A DNA stretch of 64,000 nucleotides from Epiperipatus broadwayi (lineage: Eukaryota; Onychophora; Udeonychophora; Euonychophora; Peripatidae), in the NCBI GenBank assembly GCA_028023455.1, contig JAQFVV010012508.1, positions 124,001-188,000 on the forward strand, given 5' to 3'. How positions within the stretch are numbered: the stretch's first letter is position 1; each line of letters begins with the position of its first letter. The notes below the pieces were generated by a model. It made no database searches, had not been told where the DNA came from, and was given only the letters and a program-made list of their open reading frames with translations. A program made the translations under genes and the position numbers. This document shows positions 1 through 11,663 of this stretch, piece after piece.

Positions 1-30
1 AAGAATGGTGATCATGTGATGTTTAATAGT
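1..30 (-). repeat. Family 2 end fragment
   Basis: The window opens with the terminal motif of family 2 (atcacatgatcacca read on the minus strand). The same motif bounds the copies at 22325, 22776 and 25925. The rest of the element lies outside the window. Confidence 0.45.
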
Positions 31-339
31 TAATTACAAATATAATTATTACAAATTTCGGATCATTTAGCTGCCCAAATTTTATAAATTTTAATTTTAC
101 ATCAATTTGACATTTTTTTCTTATTTATACTTTTATAAAGGAATGATTACATAATTCTGAATACTATTTTATTAACTGATTATAAATGTATTATTCCATT
201 TTTAATAAGTAACTGTGTTTCTCATTTTCTAAATTTTCTTTTTAAATAAATACTTTATTGCTGAATTATGCCTTGTTACAATTTTTATTTAATAGCAAAT
301 TAAATTAACTACTCAGTTATTTTATACTCTTTCCACCTT

Positions 340-616
340 TGAGTGTTCCATCATCAGATTTAGTGTGGAGTGGAGTGAAGTCTGTCCATTAAAATATGAA
401 GATTGGCTATCTTAATATATATCTGAGCACTTTTATCATATATGTGTAGAGATGATAATCTGGATCAACTGATGATTGTTGGTTTAGCATGAAATAAGCA
501 TATTGATGATTATTTATGTTTTTTGACATATATGACTGTGTTCAAGTGTATCAGTGTTATGAGATGGAGTGGAGTGTGGTGAGTTGTTTGAAAGTCTGTG
601 CTCATATACCCCATAT
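340..616 (+). mobile_element. Family 1 foldback element, single arm
   Basis: This stretch matches the right arms of the palindromes at 2424-3032 and 56266-56962, from the central tccatcatcagattt motif to the outer end near the tcatataccc motif. The matching left arm is absent, so this is a half element. It carries one hammerhead-like motif (456-512). Confidence 0.7.
456..512 (+). ncRNA. Hammerhead ribozyme motif (type I), family 1
   Basis: The core CTGATGA (469-475) is followed by a stem II hairpin (476-490) and GAAA (491-494). A minimal helix III then closes on an AUA site at 500-502. Stem I pairs atcaa (464-468) with ttgat (503-507), and taatc (456-460) with gatta (508-512), leaving a three-base bulge (tgg). 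The other copies have accaa with ttggt, so this copy shows a compensatory C-G to U-A change. Stem II has a U-U at its base and one G-U pair, so activity may be reduced. Family knowledge: hammerheads with very short helix III occur in Penelope-like elements and retrozymes. Confidence 0.75.
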
Positions 617-2423
617 ATAACCTTTTTTTGTATTTTATCGGTTTTTTGAAAAGAAATGTTTGATATTAGAAGTCTATCATTTTATTAAATTGTCTACGTA
701 ATACAGAATTATATGCAATATCACAATATACATATAAATGATTATGTTATGTTTATATGTGAATATAATAAAAACAGTCTCGTATAAATGTGATTAGAAT
801 ATTTATTTTACTTATATATATATATACAAGTTACAAATCTGTTGGCATATATATATACACAATAAATTTACCAATATATATATATTTATGCACATAATAG
901 TGTTTGCTATATTGTATGATACATTGGCTGAGATATAGCATTGGTTGCCATGCAGCTATTAACATAAGGAATTTCAGGCACCCTTCAAGTTTATCTAATA
1001 CTATGACAGCTTGCCTCATGTATAGGTATGGTGACTTTTAACTGTTCTGTGACACATTGCCTTGTGTCTCATTAAAATCTAATAATTTCCTGTTTAAACG
1101 TGACCTTCCCTCACTGTTTTAACTATATAATAGACAATGTGCATAGTACCGTTCAGCTGTGCTATTAATTTGAATACTTATGAGTTTTCAAGTAAACAAA
1201 GATGGCATCTTGTATTTTTGATAAATGTACAGTTTTGAGAGCATATAATCTACCAAAGATGTGTTGGTTGTTAAATTAGAACAAAATTAATAAATCGATT
1301 GTTAAATTTAAAAAAAAAAAATAAATTCTGATAATTTCATTCAAGCTTTATTTCCGTTTTTTTTAAACTTATGTTATGATATGGGAAGCAACGAGACATT
1401 CTTAACATTGCCATACTTTGGTTCAATTCAGTTTGGTTCTTTTTGTCAGCCGTTTTTTGTTAAATTGTCATAATGATAAAAATTTGGGGCCTTCCTGACA
1501 GAGAATGTGATGCAGTAAACTATTTCAAAGATACATGATCCTACCTGTCCAAAAAGTGTGCATTAATGGTCACAATATGATTGTACACAGTCTAAATATT
1601 ATATTTATATATATATATTTTCTGTTAATAAGTTAATCCAAAAAAAAAAACCTGTAAATATTGTAATTAATTTTTTCACAATAATTTCTTTTTTTAAAAT
1701 GATAGTAATAAAAAATAAAATTATTATTAAATATGACATTTTTAGCAGGCATTTGTAAACATTTTTGAGGGGCCTCTGAAACTGTATATTTATCAAAAAT
1801 ATGTGATGCCATCTTGGTTTTACTTGAAAATTTACAAGTATCATAATTTGCTGTTTTTTTGACTTTGCCTCCAACTGGATTATCTATCTACAGTCATATC
1901 CCATCCATAATAAGAGCTTTAGACATCACATGATCACTATTTCCCATGCTTGCTCATAACTGTTGTTAAAATAGGCAATATCACTCCTTGGAATCTGGAC
2001 TAATCCATTAGCTGAAGGTAAATTGATATCTGCTAATAATATACATAACTTCTAAAGAATGTGACTACTTTAAAATAGTTGATCATCTAATTATAGCTAT
2101 TGATAATCTGTGCAATATGGCAATAATCAACCCATATTAACAGTTTTTTGTTTATATAGGTGATTATTTTAGCACTGTAATAATTGTTCTTTACATTTAT
2201 TTAGTTTAAATCTTTGATTGCAAAGTTTTAAAATGAGATAAATTGCTTTACTTTTGCTGATCAGAAATTTCAATCAATTTAAAATAATCACAAAAGTAAA
2301 TCAATTGAATTAAAAATTCACTTCCTTTTCTAAAGTAGTCAATGGCAATCATCTACATAAATAACGAGATAGTAATGTGATGGCCATTCCCATTGTTAAA
2401 ATTATTGATTGTTGTAGCTGAAG
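617..2423. other. AT-rich intergenic DNA
   Basis: No exon is supported here. Short TA microsatellites occur near 812-880 and 1600-1620, and there is a poly-A run near 1310. A fragment of the family 2 left end lies at about 1923-1985 (atcacatgatcac, then a gcttgctcataactgttgtt-like stretch). Confidence 0.6.
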
Positions 2424-2531
2424 GACATATTAATATAGGGGATTTGAACTCAGACTTTCAAACATCCTTCAACTATCCACACTATCTCATACCACTGATA
2501 CACATGACCACACACATGCAGAAAAGATAAA

Positions 2532-2588
2532 TAATCACCAATATACATATTTCATGCTAAATCAGCACTCATCAATTGGTCCAGATTA
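2532..2588 (-). ncRNA. Hammerhead motif, left arm, core-mutated
   Basis: This has the same layout as the right-arm motif but on the minus strand. Stem I (ttggt with accaa; gatta with taatc) and GAAA are intact. The first core base is changed, so CTGATGA reads TTGATGA (plus-strand tcatcaa, 2569-2575). C3 is essential in hammerheads, so this arm is predicted to be inactive. Confidence 0.65.
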
Positions 2589-2869
2589 TCATCTCCCACA
2601 CACATATATATATATAATCAGTGCTCAGTTTTATATTAAGATAGCAAACCCTCATACTTGAATGGACAGGCTTCAATCTACTCCAATCTCCAACTCTTCA
2701 ATAATATTCCCACCTACATGGGATTTGAGCTTTTCATCATCAGATTTCAATGGTATGGATGGCTGAAGAGTTGGAGGTTGGAGTAGATTGAAGCCTGTCC
2801 ATTAAAATATGAGGGTTTGCTATTTTAATATAAAATTGAGCTCTGATTATATATGTGTGTGGGAGATGG

Positions 2870-2926
2870 TAATCTGGACCAACTGATGAGTGCTGGTTCA
2901 GCACGAAATATGTATATTGGTGATTA
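2870..2926 (+). ncRNA. Hammerhead ribozyme motif, best family 1 copy
   Basis: The core CTGATGA is at 2883-2889. A five-pair stem II (gtgct/agcac, loop ggttc) fills 2890-2904, and GAAA is at 2905-2908. Helix III is minimal (A2908-U2915, U2909-A2914), with predicted cleavage after A2916. Stem I pairs accaa (2878-2882) with ttggt (2917-2921), and taatc (2870-2874) with gatta (2922-2926), with a tgg bulge. All core residues match the consensus. The AUA cleavage triplet is allowed (NUH) but not the fastest. Confidence 0.82.
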
Positions 2927-3332
2927 TTTATCTTTTCTGCATGTGTGTGGTCATGTGTATCAGTGGTATGAGATAGTGTGGATAGTTGAAGGATGCTTGA
3001 AAGTCTGAGTTCAAGTCTCCTATATTTATAACATTTATATGCATTTATTACAACTGACTTATTATGAATTTTAAATATAACGAGCTCTAATAGTTTTATT
3101 AATGATTAAAAAAAAGTAAAAGCAAGATATTATATATAAAGTTTACTGCTTGACTTAATTTCAACAAATGATCATTTTACACATACGTCCACGCTAAAAA
3201 ATAAAATTTACATATTAACTTATTTTTATATAACCATTAATCTAGCTTTAATTTTATATAAGTTTTTCTAATTTACATTTGTTTATATATATGAACATCT
3301 TTATTATTATTATTTTATGGATTTATTTACAG

Positions 3333-3407
3333 CAAAATGAAGAAAATAGTTTTTTAAAAAACTTAAGAAAAGTGGTTGAAAATGCTAACCTTGTAAAAGA
3401 AGAAGAG
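3333..3407 (+). CDS. Candidate internal exon, charged coiled-coil-like
   Basis: An acceptor (atttatttacag) precedes 25 open codons that end at gaagaagag|gtaaaa, phase 0 on both sides. The peptide begins QNEENSFLKNLRKVV and ends with a run of acidic residues. Its composition suits a helix or coiled coil. Phase and strand would allow splicing to the exon at 21389, but the GC-rich gene fragment at 4586-5649 lies between them on the same strand, so membership is uncertain. I do not recognise the protein. The short length makes a chance match possible. Confidence 0.4.
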
Positions 3408-4585
3408 GTAAAATAATTTTCAATTAATTATTATTTATAAATAAATATAAGAATGACTTTAAAAATCTATTGCTCTCCACATCTTTCCACAGAAGAATTA
3501 TAAAAATTTAACTCACCAAGCTAATCAATTGTTGGTTGATAAGACATTGTCTTTCCTTATATATTAATTTACAAATCGCTATTAAAGTAAAACTTTAATC
3601 GGTACTGATACACATGACAATCTATCCCACTTGATGGCAGTGTTCTTCCAACAAAACACATCGATATAACGTTACTGGGCCATTACATTTTCTTGAATAT
3701 TTTAACAATTAAACAATACACATACCACTTTTTAAAATTACATTATTTTATTATTTTTGAAATGAGGTTCCTTTATTTTAGCTTTTTTAAAAAATAACCA
3801 ATATTTTTTTCTTTTCTAAGAAATGTTCCTTTAGGTTAGGTTTTTTTTTTTTTTGGAAATTAATTTAATATATTTGCAAAATGTTCGTTTGTTAACTTTT
3901 TTTCACTAACGATGAAACAGTAAGATTCGTATTCGAATCTTAAGTTTCACCTTTTTCTGTCGTCTCTCACTGACCGGTCTATCCTGCCCAAATTTAAACT
4001 TTTTGATATCAAATTGTGTGTGTGTAGCAATATTAAAATGTATAAATATATGTAGAATTCAGCATAAACATGCACACATTTCGATCTCAAATTAAACGCA
4101 ATAAATAGGGATAAAATCATATAATTTAGATTTCTTTTAGCTATATAATTTTGTATAATTTTAATCATTTATTTTGGATTATAAAGTTCGTATTTATTGC
4201 TTTGTTTAAATTTCGTTTAATAATAATTCTAAAAAAATCTGATGTAATATTTAATTAAAAGTTAAAATAATCTTATGTTCCCTTTTTGTTTTTGAAATTT
4301 AAAAGCATCGGTCAGTGATAGATAATAGATTAATTAAAGAAAAATTCCCCAAAATATAATTAGTAAATGTAAAATGTAAACAATAGAACGGCAGCTTTCT
4401 TTAATTAAAAAAAACCAACAAAATGCATTGATTATCCTCAGGGCAGATTAATTAGAACCTAAAAATACCTTAACAAAAATGTGAAGGATCAAGATAAAAA
4501 AAAAGAGGCCATCTTAGACTTGCTGGAGACATTCACTTAAACTTTAGCTTTGCTCTCGATCACTGAGAGTCTCCAAAAATAATAA
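3408..4585. other. AT-rich intron or intergenic DNA
   Basis: No coding segment is supported. The stretch at about 3824-3903, containing ttcctt, a poly-T run and aatatatttgcaaaatgtt, is repeated directly at about 6566-6641. The two copies bracket the gene fragment at 4586-5649. Confidence 0.5.
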
Positions 4586-4833
4586 AATAATTTGTTCCTA
4601 CCAAGGTATGACCGAGTAAAGCACCTAGATTATTCTCCATCGGGAGGTGGCCTATCGGATGTCGAACTTTCCATTGCCCGTCATAAATTTACCATGAAGA
4701 TCTGCTGCCTGAAATGAATGAGAAAGCTGCTGCTGCCATGAAATTAAATGAAATATCTAAATACAAGAAAGAATTGCCACTCATTAACTATTTGCTACTA
4801 AACAATGGACTCGGAAAACTTCTTATAAAACAG
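4586..4833 (+). pseudogene. Penultimate exon of an unknown gene, frameshifted
   Basis: Two overlapping frames look coding. The first (about 4586-4720) reads FLPRYDRVKHLDYSPSGGG and onward, ending at a TGA near 4718. The second opens after a TAA at 4684-4686, reads LPEMNEKAAAAMKLNEISKY and onward, and ends at cag|gtacctg (4833, phase 0). Joining them needs a one-base indel near 4690, so this is a sequencing error, a hidden splice or a disabled gene. The second frame splices in phase to the clean terminal exon at 5428. Base composition is far more GC-rich than the surroundings. I do not recognise the protein. The 5' limit is only the edge of the open frame. Confidence 0.5.
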
Positions 4834-5427
4834 GTACCTGTCTGTGTTCAAACTCTAGAGTACTCTAATAATATGCTATAGCTCTTCTTCATACTACTTA
4901 TCTGAATTATAAAATGTAAAACTACCATTTGTATAACTAAAATTGAATAATTAATTCAATGTGTAAATTTCTTTACTAATCTAGCTTACCTCATTCTATC
5001 TTGGGTGCGTATTTTAAAATCTACATTTTATCTATATTTATTATCTAATTATTGCATGCTCACAATTGTCTCTATTTTCAAAGTTTAAATCTATGATCGT
5101 TTGAAACAGTGAATGCGTGTCACATTTTCATTAATATGTATTTTCCTAAATAACTTAACTTCCATATAAATCGACACGCATTCAATGGCATCATTTATTG
5201 TAATGCAGGGGTCTACTACTTCACAAATGGCTGATGTATTAGTTACAATAATTCCCAATTTATATCTGTTTTGTATTTATTAACGCATCATGAATAATTC
5301 CAGAAAATTACATTTCTTTGAGAGTCACCAACGTTCTTTAGTAAATGTTGATAATGTAGGGTCGAATTAGAAATCTATTTAAATCTCATCCTAATCATTT
5401 ATACATTATACATGTGTTACGTTTTAG

Positions 5428-5649
5428 AGACGCGATGACCCATTCCGCCGTGAAATTTCCAGATTCTTCAGGGTTGAACTTAACCCCAGTCGTCCTACAC
5501 AAGCGGGCATAATGGGTGCTCCCGTGGGATTTGACAATGTCATGCAGCCAGCCGGCAAACTGCGATACGGACCGCTTGTCCCTGGTTATGCTTATGTGAC
5601 ACCTTACTTCGTCGGGCCGATGGCAGAGACCAGCCCGACATTCTTATAA
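5428..5649 (+). CDS. Terminal exon of an unknown gene, 73 codons plus stop
   Basis: The acceptor acgttttag precedes AGA CGC GAT in phase 0, matching the phase-0 donor at 4833 across a 594-bp intron. The exon encodes 73 residues and a TAA at 5647-5649. It begins RRDDPFRREISRFFRVELNP and ends GPMAETSPTFL. The peptide is basic at its start and rich in Pro, Gly and aromatic residues later, with no obvious membrane segment. Codons are mixed (CGC, CCC, GTC, CCG), in strong contrast to the AT-rich flanks, which argues for real selection. AATAAA signals follow within about 150 bp (near 5787). I cannot name the family. Confidence 0.7.
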   Translation, partial: RRDDPFRREISRFFRVELNPSRPTQAGIMGAPVGFDNVMQPAGKLRYGPLVPGYAYVTPYFVGPMAETSPTFL

Positions 5650-8059
5650 ACTCATTCACGGCATTGCAGTTTCGATATACTGCCATTCCATATCGCCTTC
5701 CTAAAGCGTACCACGTGTTCCTTTACTTAGTTTTATTATTCTAAACATATCACTCCGCCTCTGCATTATCTGCATAATTCACTCTCAAATAAATGTTTGC
5801 CCTTAGTTATAAATAAATATTTTAATTAAATAAATATATGTCTGCCATTACTCTTATAACCCATACTTTAGACTCTTGCATTGCAAAGGTATAAATCCCT
5901 CCAGGCATGCATTAGAAATACTCACTCGAGAATTTTAGGTAGCTAGATTATGCCTTCAAATAAATGTATTCCTTTTGTAAACATTACAGTATCGGAAATA
6001 CCGCTACTGAAATCCTCAATATAAAATAATGTCTAAATAAATAAATGTATTCTTTAAAATATAATCATGTCGCAAATCCCGCTACTGAAGCTGTTAGTCC
6101 ATAAAATATTATTAGATTGTTTTATTAAAATGTATTAATAAATAATTTTAAACTATACGTCTGCAGTTACGTTTCATTTATTCGATACCCATTCTATATA
6201 ATATTTCCTCGATTATGTAAATATGAATGTTTAATTAATATTAGTTTGGTTATTGGCTAACTCGAGAAAATCATGAGTCTCTTGCATATCCCTGACCACT
6301 GTGCCTAAGGAAATATTTACTAATGTCGCATCAGATGCGTTGTTTCGTGGATTGTATTGTGGAACCGATAAACTATGTTCGAACTCAATACCACGGGTGG
6401 CTTCACTATTCGATGGTGCTGCTGTTCTGTATAGTGGTCGAATTCTGCACTATGTTTACGAGTCACACGTTTTCTGACCGTTACAACGTTGATTTCATTA
6501 CTTCAAACATACTTTTATTTTTGGTTGATAAACAACATCTCAATAAACAATATTTGGTAATAAATGTTCCTTTATTTTAACTTTTTTTTTTGAGAACCAT
6601 AATTTAATATATTTGCAAAATGTTAGTTTGTTAAATTTTTTAGGAATAATGTTTATTTTATTACTTCAAACAGAGTTTGATTTTTGGGTAGCTGTCAAAC
6701 CAGGTACCATTACGAACAGAACACCGATGGCAATAACTCCTTCTACATTCCATCATGTAGGTCCTATATTTCCTTAGAAGCATCTTCCCACCACACACAC
6801 TTGTCTTCTCTGTTGGTAGAATTCGTTTCTTTTGCAGGAGGGCCACAGCGGATGCTTGTATATTAGGCAATAGAGATAGTTTGAATGGATACTTTTTTTC
6901 ACAAATAGCCATTTTTTGACCAAAGCAAGTGCTCGCAAGGTATGAGACTTTAGATTCAGGTATGCTGAATTGCCACATTTCCTAATTTTAACATGCTTAC
7001 AGGGGGTGAGAATGACATTGGGCACAGAATGACAATTTGGAGAACCTTATAGTAATTCATTTAGGTTTGAAACTAATTACCTCTAACCGCATATTGGTTC
7101 ACTTTCCATCATTAAAATTATTCACACCCTATCATGATAAGTTAGCAATATGTTAAGTATCAGTATTCATATAGGTATAAACAACACATATCAAAGCTAA
7201 TTGATATGGTAAGCTAAGTGTGAATTGTGAGAGCAATTGATTGCATAACACAAAAACATGCTATAGGTTGCCATTAGTCAAAAGACTCAATTGCTGAAAG
7301 CAGTTGAGAAGTTGTGTCTGATAAATGGTATTTTTAACTACTTTTGGCTAGCAACAATGCCATCAAATGGGATGGATTGTCATATCTATCAGTACCCTTT
7401 AATCTTATGTAAACTTTTATCTGTTTTAAAAAATCACATTCCATTGAAATATAGATTTTCCTCTTCATTTGTATTTGCAATTCAAATTTGCATACATTTT
7501 TCATCTACGTAATGATTTATAATTTAAATTTGCGTACGTTTGTTCATCTGCATAATGAAGTGGTTCTTTGTAAATACACTCAGCTTTACACTATAGAGAA
7601 GAAAGAAAACACTTTGTTATGCAGACAAACAAATGTATGAAAATTTGAATTCCATCGAAAAGGAAAAATTTAGATTATAGACCTAACAGTCTGATGTAAC
7701 AATATATACATCTTATAGAATCTGATTTTTCTAATTAAAATGTAATTATTTGGCAAATATAAGCTTTATCATATTAATTAGAATTGCAAGGTACTAAATA
7801 TTCTTTGTATTTTTATATTATAATTTAGCTGATTCAGTAAATTGTTTGTTTGCTAATGAAAATTGCTTTTTTAAACTTTGTGTATAATTTTTTTAATAAA
7901 ATATTTAAACTAATATCAAGATTTTGAAATATTGAAGTATATTGTTTTACATTTTATTTTGTTTTATTTCTTCACACAGAAGTAAGAAATAAGATAATGT
8001 TTGAATTAGACAAAAGCATGCTATTGTAAGAAAATTCTATAAAATATGTATTTTAATGG
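5650..8059. other. 3' flank of gene fragment and unresolved repeat DNA
   Basis: Several AATAAA-rich repeats (5780-6060) follow the stop codon. The segment 6290-7030 is less AT-rich and has broken open frames on both strands. A minus-strand stretch has a Cys-rich pattern (YCHRCSVRNGTWF) that could be a decayed transposase tail, but this is too weak to name. A second copy of the 3824 direct repeat lies at about 6566-6641. Confidence 0.4.
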
Positions 8060-9970
8060 TCACGAAAAGAGGGAGTCTTACCGTATTTGCACTACAAGGG
8101 CGCCATCTAGGCATTTGAACCTAGAAAAATTTATATAGTAGGCAGATACGTAAGTTAAGATTTAAAAAATTTTTTTTATATATATTATTCTGACCATTTG
8201 CCCAATGTCACTAGCTCATAGAGTAGACATTTTTATAAGTTTTAATAGATTTATATTCTCAAAATATATTAATATTTAAAACAATAAAATAAAAGAAGCC
8301 ACTTCCAGTAATTAACACACAAATAGATTTTATTAACGCACATTTAAAATTGAGGAATAAATTTATTTTTAGATTTTAACATTAATTTTTTTAAATTTAA
8401 ATTACTATTTTAAATAGACCACAGAGATGGATATTTAAATTATATTTTACTTTAGCATGTTGAGTATAGATAACTACATAGATTCCACAGTTAATAACTT
8501 TCAAAACAAATCATTCAATCTCAGACTAAAGGTTCATAGCCAACCCAATGCCTGCTTCCAGATATATAGTCGCAACCAATGCAATAATAAGATGCTAGCA
8601 TAAAACTACGCCGACAGGAATGTGTATCTGACAGCGTGATATTATTTGAAGGATATGATCCGTGTCCAGAACAGGAATGTGCATCTGTCTGACTAAGGAA
8701 TCATGAATATAATTTTTTTTAAAGGTGCTACATATGGGGAGAGAGCGGTCTTTCTGCCAACTTATAAATCCCTGTCCATAGAGCTAGAAGGAGACAATGG
8801 CACAGGAAATATGTCTGTGACCATTTCAACAATATGACTGCCTCTTTGGGATCATGCATTCAGTTGGGCACATTGCCCTGTATGCTAAACACGCTTCACA
8901 TTACATTAATATAAACCCCCATATATCCCTCCACAAGCATCGTCCTAACTACGAAACAAATAGCCTGAAATTAACCCTTTAAAATAAACATAAACAAATT
9001 TAGCGAATCTATATAGCTATCCACCCCAACTTAAATTAAAATACATTTTAGTTAAAACATAACACACACAAAAAAAAGAGAAATGGAAATGATTGCTTAA
9101 ACATCTGCATAAAAAATATTAATAATTGAATTTGAATTCTTTAAGTCAGATAAGAGTTCTTATTTTCAGCTATTAATTAATTGCAATTTTAGAAAAGTTC
9201 TTATTAGATAGACACAAGAGTTCATACTTTACGGACTGAGCAGATTTAGAAGTCCATCTTCGTGATCACTTTCGTAGATTTTGTCCTTCTTTGAAATGAA
9301 ACTGCTACTTGCCATGCATTTGTTCAGGAACTGTCATCCAAAGGCCTCTGCTGGTTGTCCAGAAAATTAAATTTATTGCAGACTTCCACATTGTGAAAAT
9401 CTGCAATATAGTTAGTTATAATGATATATTCATAGTCAGCTCTAAGATAACAATTATAGTAATAATTTGGCTTTTATATTTTTATTAGTCTCTTATCATC
9501 CAATCTTTGGATTCAATGAGCAAGATGTCACTAATCCTCTGGTGTTTCAATTACTGTCTGTGCTGACATTTTTGGTGTTTGCATTGGTCATTTAATTTCT
9601 TTTTCTCTTACCATTTAATTGATTTTAAGTGCCACAAAGGCTAGTTTGCTTTAGAACAATCATTTAATTAATAAAACAATCATTTCCATTTTCTAAGATT
9701 ATAGAAATCAACATTATTTCTATTTCCAAAAATATCAAATCTTTATATCTTTACTTTTTTACAAAAAAATTACTTTCAAATACTTTTATTTTTTAAAATA
9801 GTTTTTAAAGTTGTCCATCTATACGATCTATATATACGTTAAACAGTTTTTAATTTTCAGTTTTTAAGTTAAGTTTTTTTCTTTTTAATAAATCAATTTT
9901 TATTTATGATCTTTTTATTTTAATTTTAAAATAATGTAACGGCATATTATATTCCGGTACAGTATATATA
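8060..9970 (+). mobile_element. Unknown interspersed element, copy A
   Basis: Homology to copy B at 11664 runs through several blocks: gagtcttacc near the start; a gaacctagaaaa tract; tagtaggcagatacgt; aaataaaagaagccac; an aggaatgtgcatctgtctg-like block; ctacgaaacaaata; and a common 3' motif aacggcat followed by TA repeats. It is about 1.9 kb. No open frame survives in either copy. The class is unknown, with no LTR or RT motif visible. Confidence 0.6.
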
Positions 9971-10232
9971 TATCCCTTTGTTTGTATTTATGATTCAAAT
10001 TTGCGTATGTTTGTTCATTTGTGTAAAGAAATTGTTTCTTTTTTATTTATAATCTAAAGAGTGTACTTTATTATGCAGATGAACAAACATTAGCAAATTT
10101 GAATAAATACTTGTTAACTTACAGTAATGAACTAAATAATTATATAAATTTTCAAAATTTGTATTATAAAGAAGAAACAAACCTCTGGGCATGCATTTTT
10201 ACAAATTTACATGCACTTACCCATGAATACAG

Positions 10233-10606
10233 AGACTTCAGACCACTCAAAGAAGTATGGAGAGATGCATGTTGAGAGTAACAAGAAGAGATCGAAAACA
10301 CAATGTATAGGTAAGAGGACAAACATGTTACTGACCTCATTGAAAAAATTAAAAGACTGAAGTGGAGTTGGGCTGGACATATTGCTAGAAGAGATGATAA
10401 TAGATGGACAATTGAAATTTTAAACTGGATTCCAAGAGATTGTAAAAGACCCAGAAAGAGACCACATATGAGATGGATGGATGAAATAAGAAAGTGTGCA
10501 GGGGTGATGTGGAGAAGAGAAGCTAAAGATAGGAAAAGATGGATTGAACTTGGAGAGACCTTCATCTTGCAGTGGATTGGTAATGGTTGATTATGATGAT
10601 GACACA
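10233..10606 (+). mobile_element. 3' end of a non-LTR retrotransposon, decayed
   Basis: Translation gives the typical C-terminal tail of an endonuclease-reverse-transcriptase LINE: RPLKEVWRDAC, then (after stops) KRLKWSWAGHIARRDDNRWT, RPRKRPHMRWMDEIRK and ELGETFILQWIGNG. It closes with a tgatgatga-type tail. In-frame stops near 10275 and 10310 show it is a pseudogene. The minus-strand copy at 59989-60712 is the same family and extends further 5'. The antisense open frame over this region is not a gene. Confidence 0.8.
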
Positions 10607-11663
10607 TGAGCATTAGTTTGAAAAGCATAAGTGTACACTTATACTTGGAGCTTATCTATATATAAGCCAAAACAAAAATAAATGAATTAGAACCACAACA
10701 GAATTAACATAAATATGTAATTTTGTTACAAAATATGCACCAATAAAACATAAAACAAAATTAATTAGTCACTAACAACAAAATAAAAAATAAATAAATA
10801 TCTTATATAAGCATAAGAAATCTTATTGAATATTTTGCCAAAAATATATATAGAAAAATGTTTAAGCAAATTGTGGCTAAAATTTATTCATCACTTCTCA
10901 TGTTAGTGCACACATATAAGATGATAACTTGGGAATAGAGGAAAAACAATCACACATATATCCAACCTGCATGGATGTTTGATTATCACATATACTATGC
11001 ATTGATTTGTTGACATATGTTACACTATAAAATTGGGCAGAATTTTGAATGACTATTTCAAATTAATACGAAAGATAATACTTTTTAAAAATTATACGGA
11101 AAAGAAAGTATTTTTTCATTCCTCTATAAAACATTTGCTTTTATTATGATGATTAAATTCTATTATTTTAAAATTAAATATATCGCTACAATACCATATA
11201 TAAATATATTTTATCTCATGAGGTTTTATAAGAAAATATTATATATTAGACTTGAGAACTGATTAAGACCTTATTTATTTGCCAAATTATTATGGCTAGT
11301 ATCTGTCCAAGCCTTTGTAACAAGACATATTATTATTTAACTGCAAATGAAAGTTTGTTTCCATCTTCCTACATAAAAATGTTAAGGATATGCCCCCCCC
11401 CCCCATATGAAAATAATAAAGAGATGGCAGGTAAATAAATTTATTTCAGTATTTAATTAATTTCATAAAAGGTAATTTATTTATTCTTGGAATATTAGTA
11501 GTAGTAGCAAAATTAAATATTTGTAAATAAGTAATATGTAATAATAATATAATATATAAAAATATCAAAAATGGAAAGCAGATTAATCTATTAAGCTGTT
11601 TTTTTATATATTTAAATAAATCATACAATATATATATATTATAACGATCGGGGTTTCTAGAGA
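10607..11663. other. AT-rich intergenic DNA
   Basis: No gene or structured repeat is seen. A short C run (11394-11404) and TA-rich tracts are the only features. Confidence 0.6.

Larger units (their letters stand above)
2424..3032. mobile_element. Family 1 palindromic foldback element, full copy
   Basis: Two arms of about 270 bp (roughly 2427-2697 and 2764-3030) are near-perfect reverse complements around a loop of about 65 bp. The outer ends share the motif atttgaactcagactttc and its complement. There is no open frame. Each arm contains one hammerhead-like motif, on opposite strands. Five copies of this family occur in the window, so it is a mobile, non-coding element. I could not define a target duplication. 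Confidence 0.8.

Noticed and set aside
2424-3032. tRNA-type A and B boxes at the outer ends of family 1 (gtggatagttgaagg and gagttcaagtc)
   Set aside because: The boxes are much closer together than in tRNA promoters and no tRNA fold forms. Resemblance only.
6661-7025. Minus-strand frame with Cys/His spacing like a transposase zinc-binding tail
   Set aside because: One short stretch only; no DDE or other conserved block, and the competing frames are equally open. Not named.
10164-10628. 154-codon minus-strand open frame
   Set aside because: It is antisense to the decayed LINE 3' end, whose plus-strand translation carries the conserved motifs.
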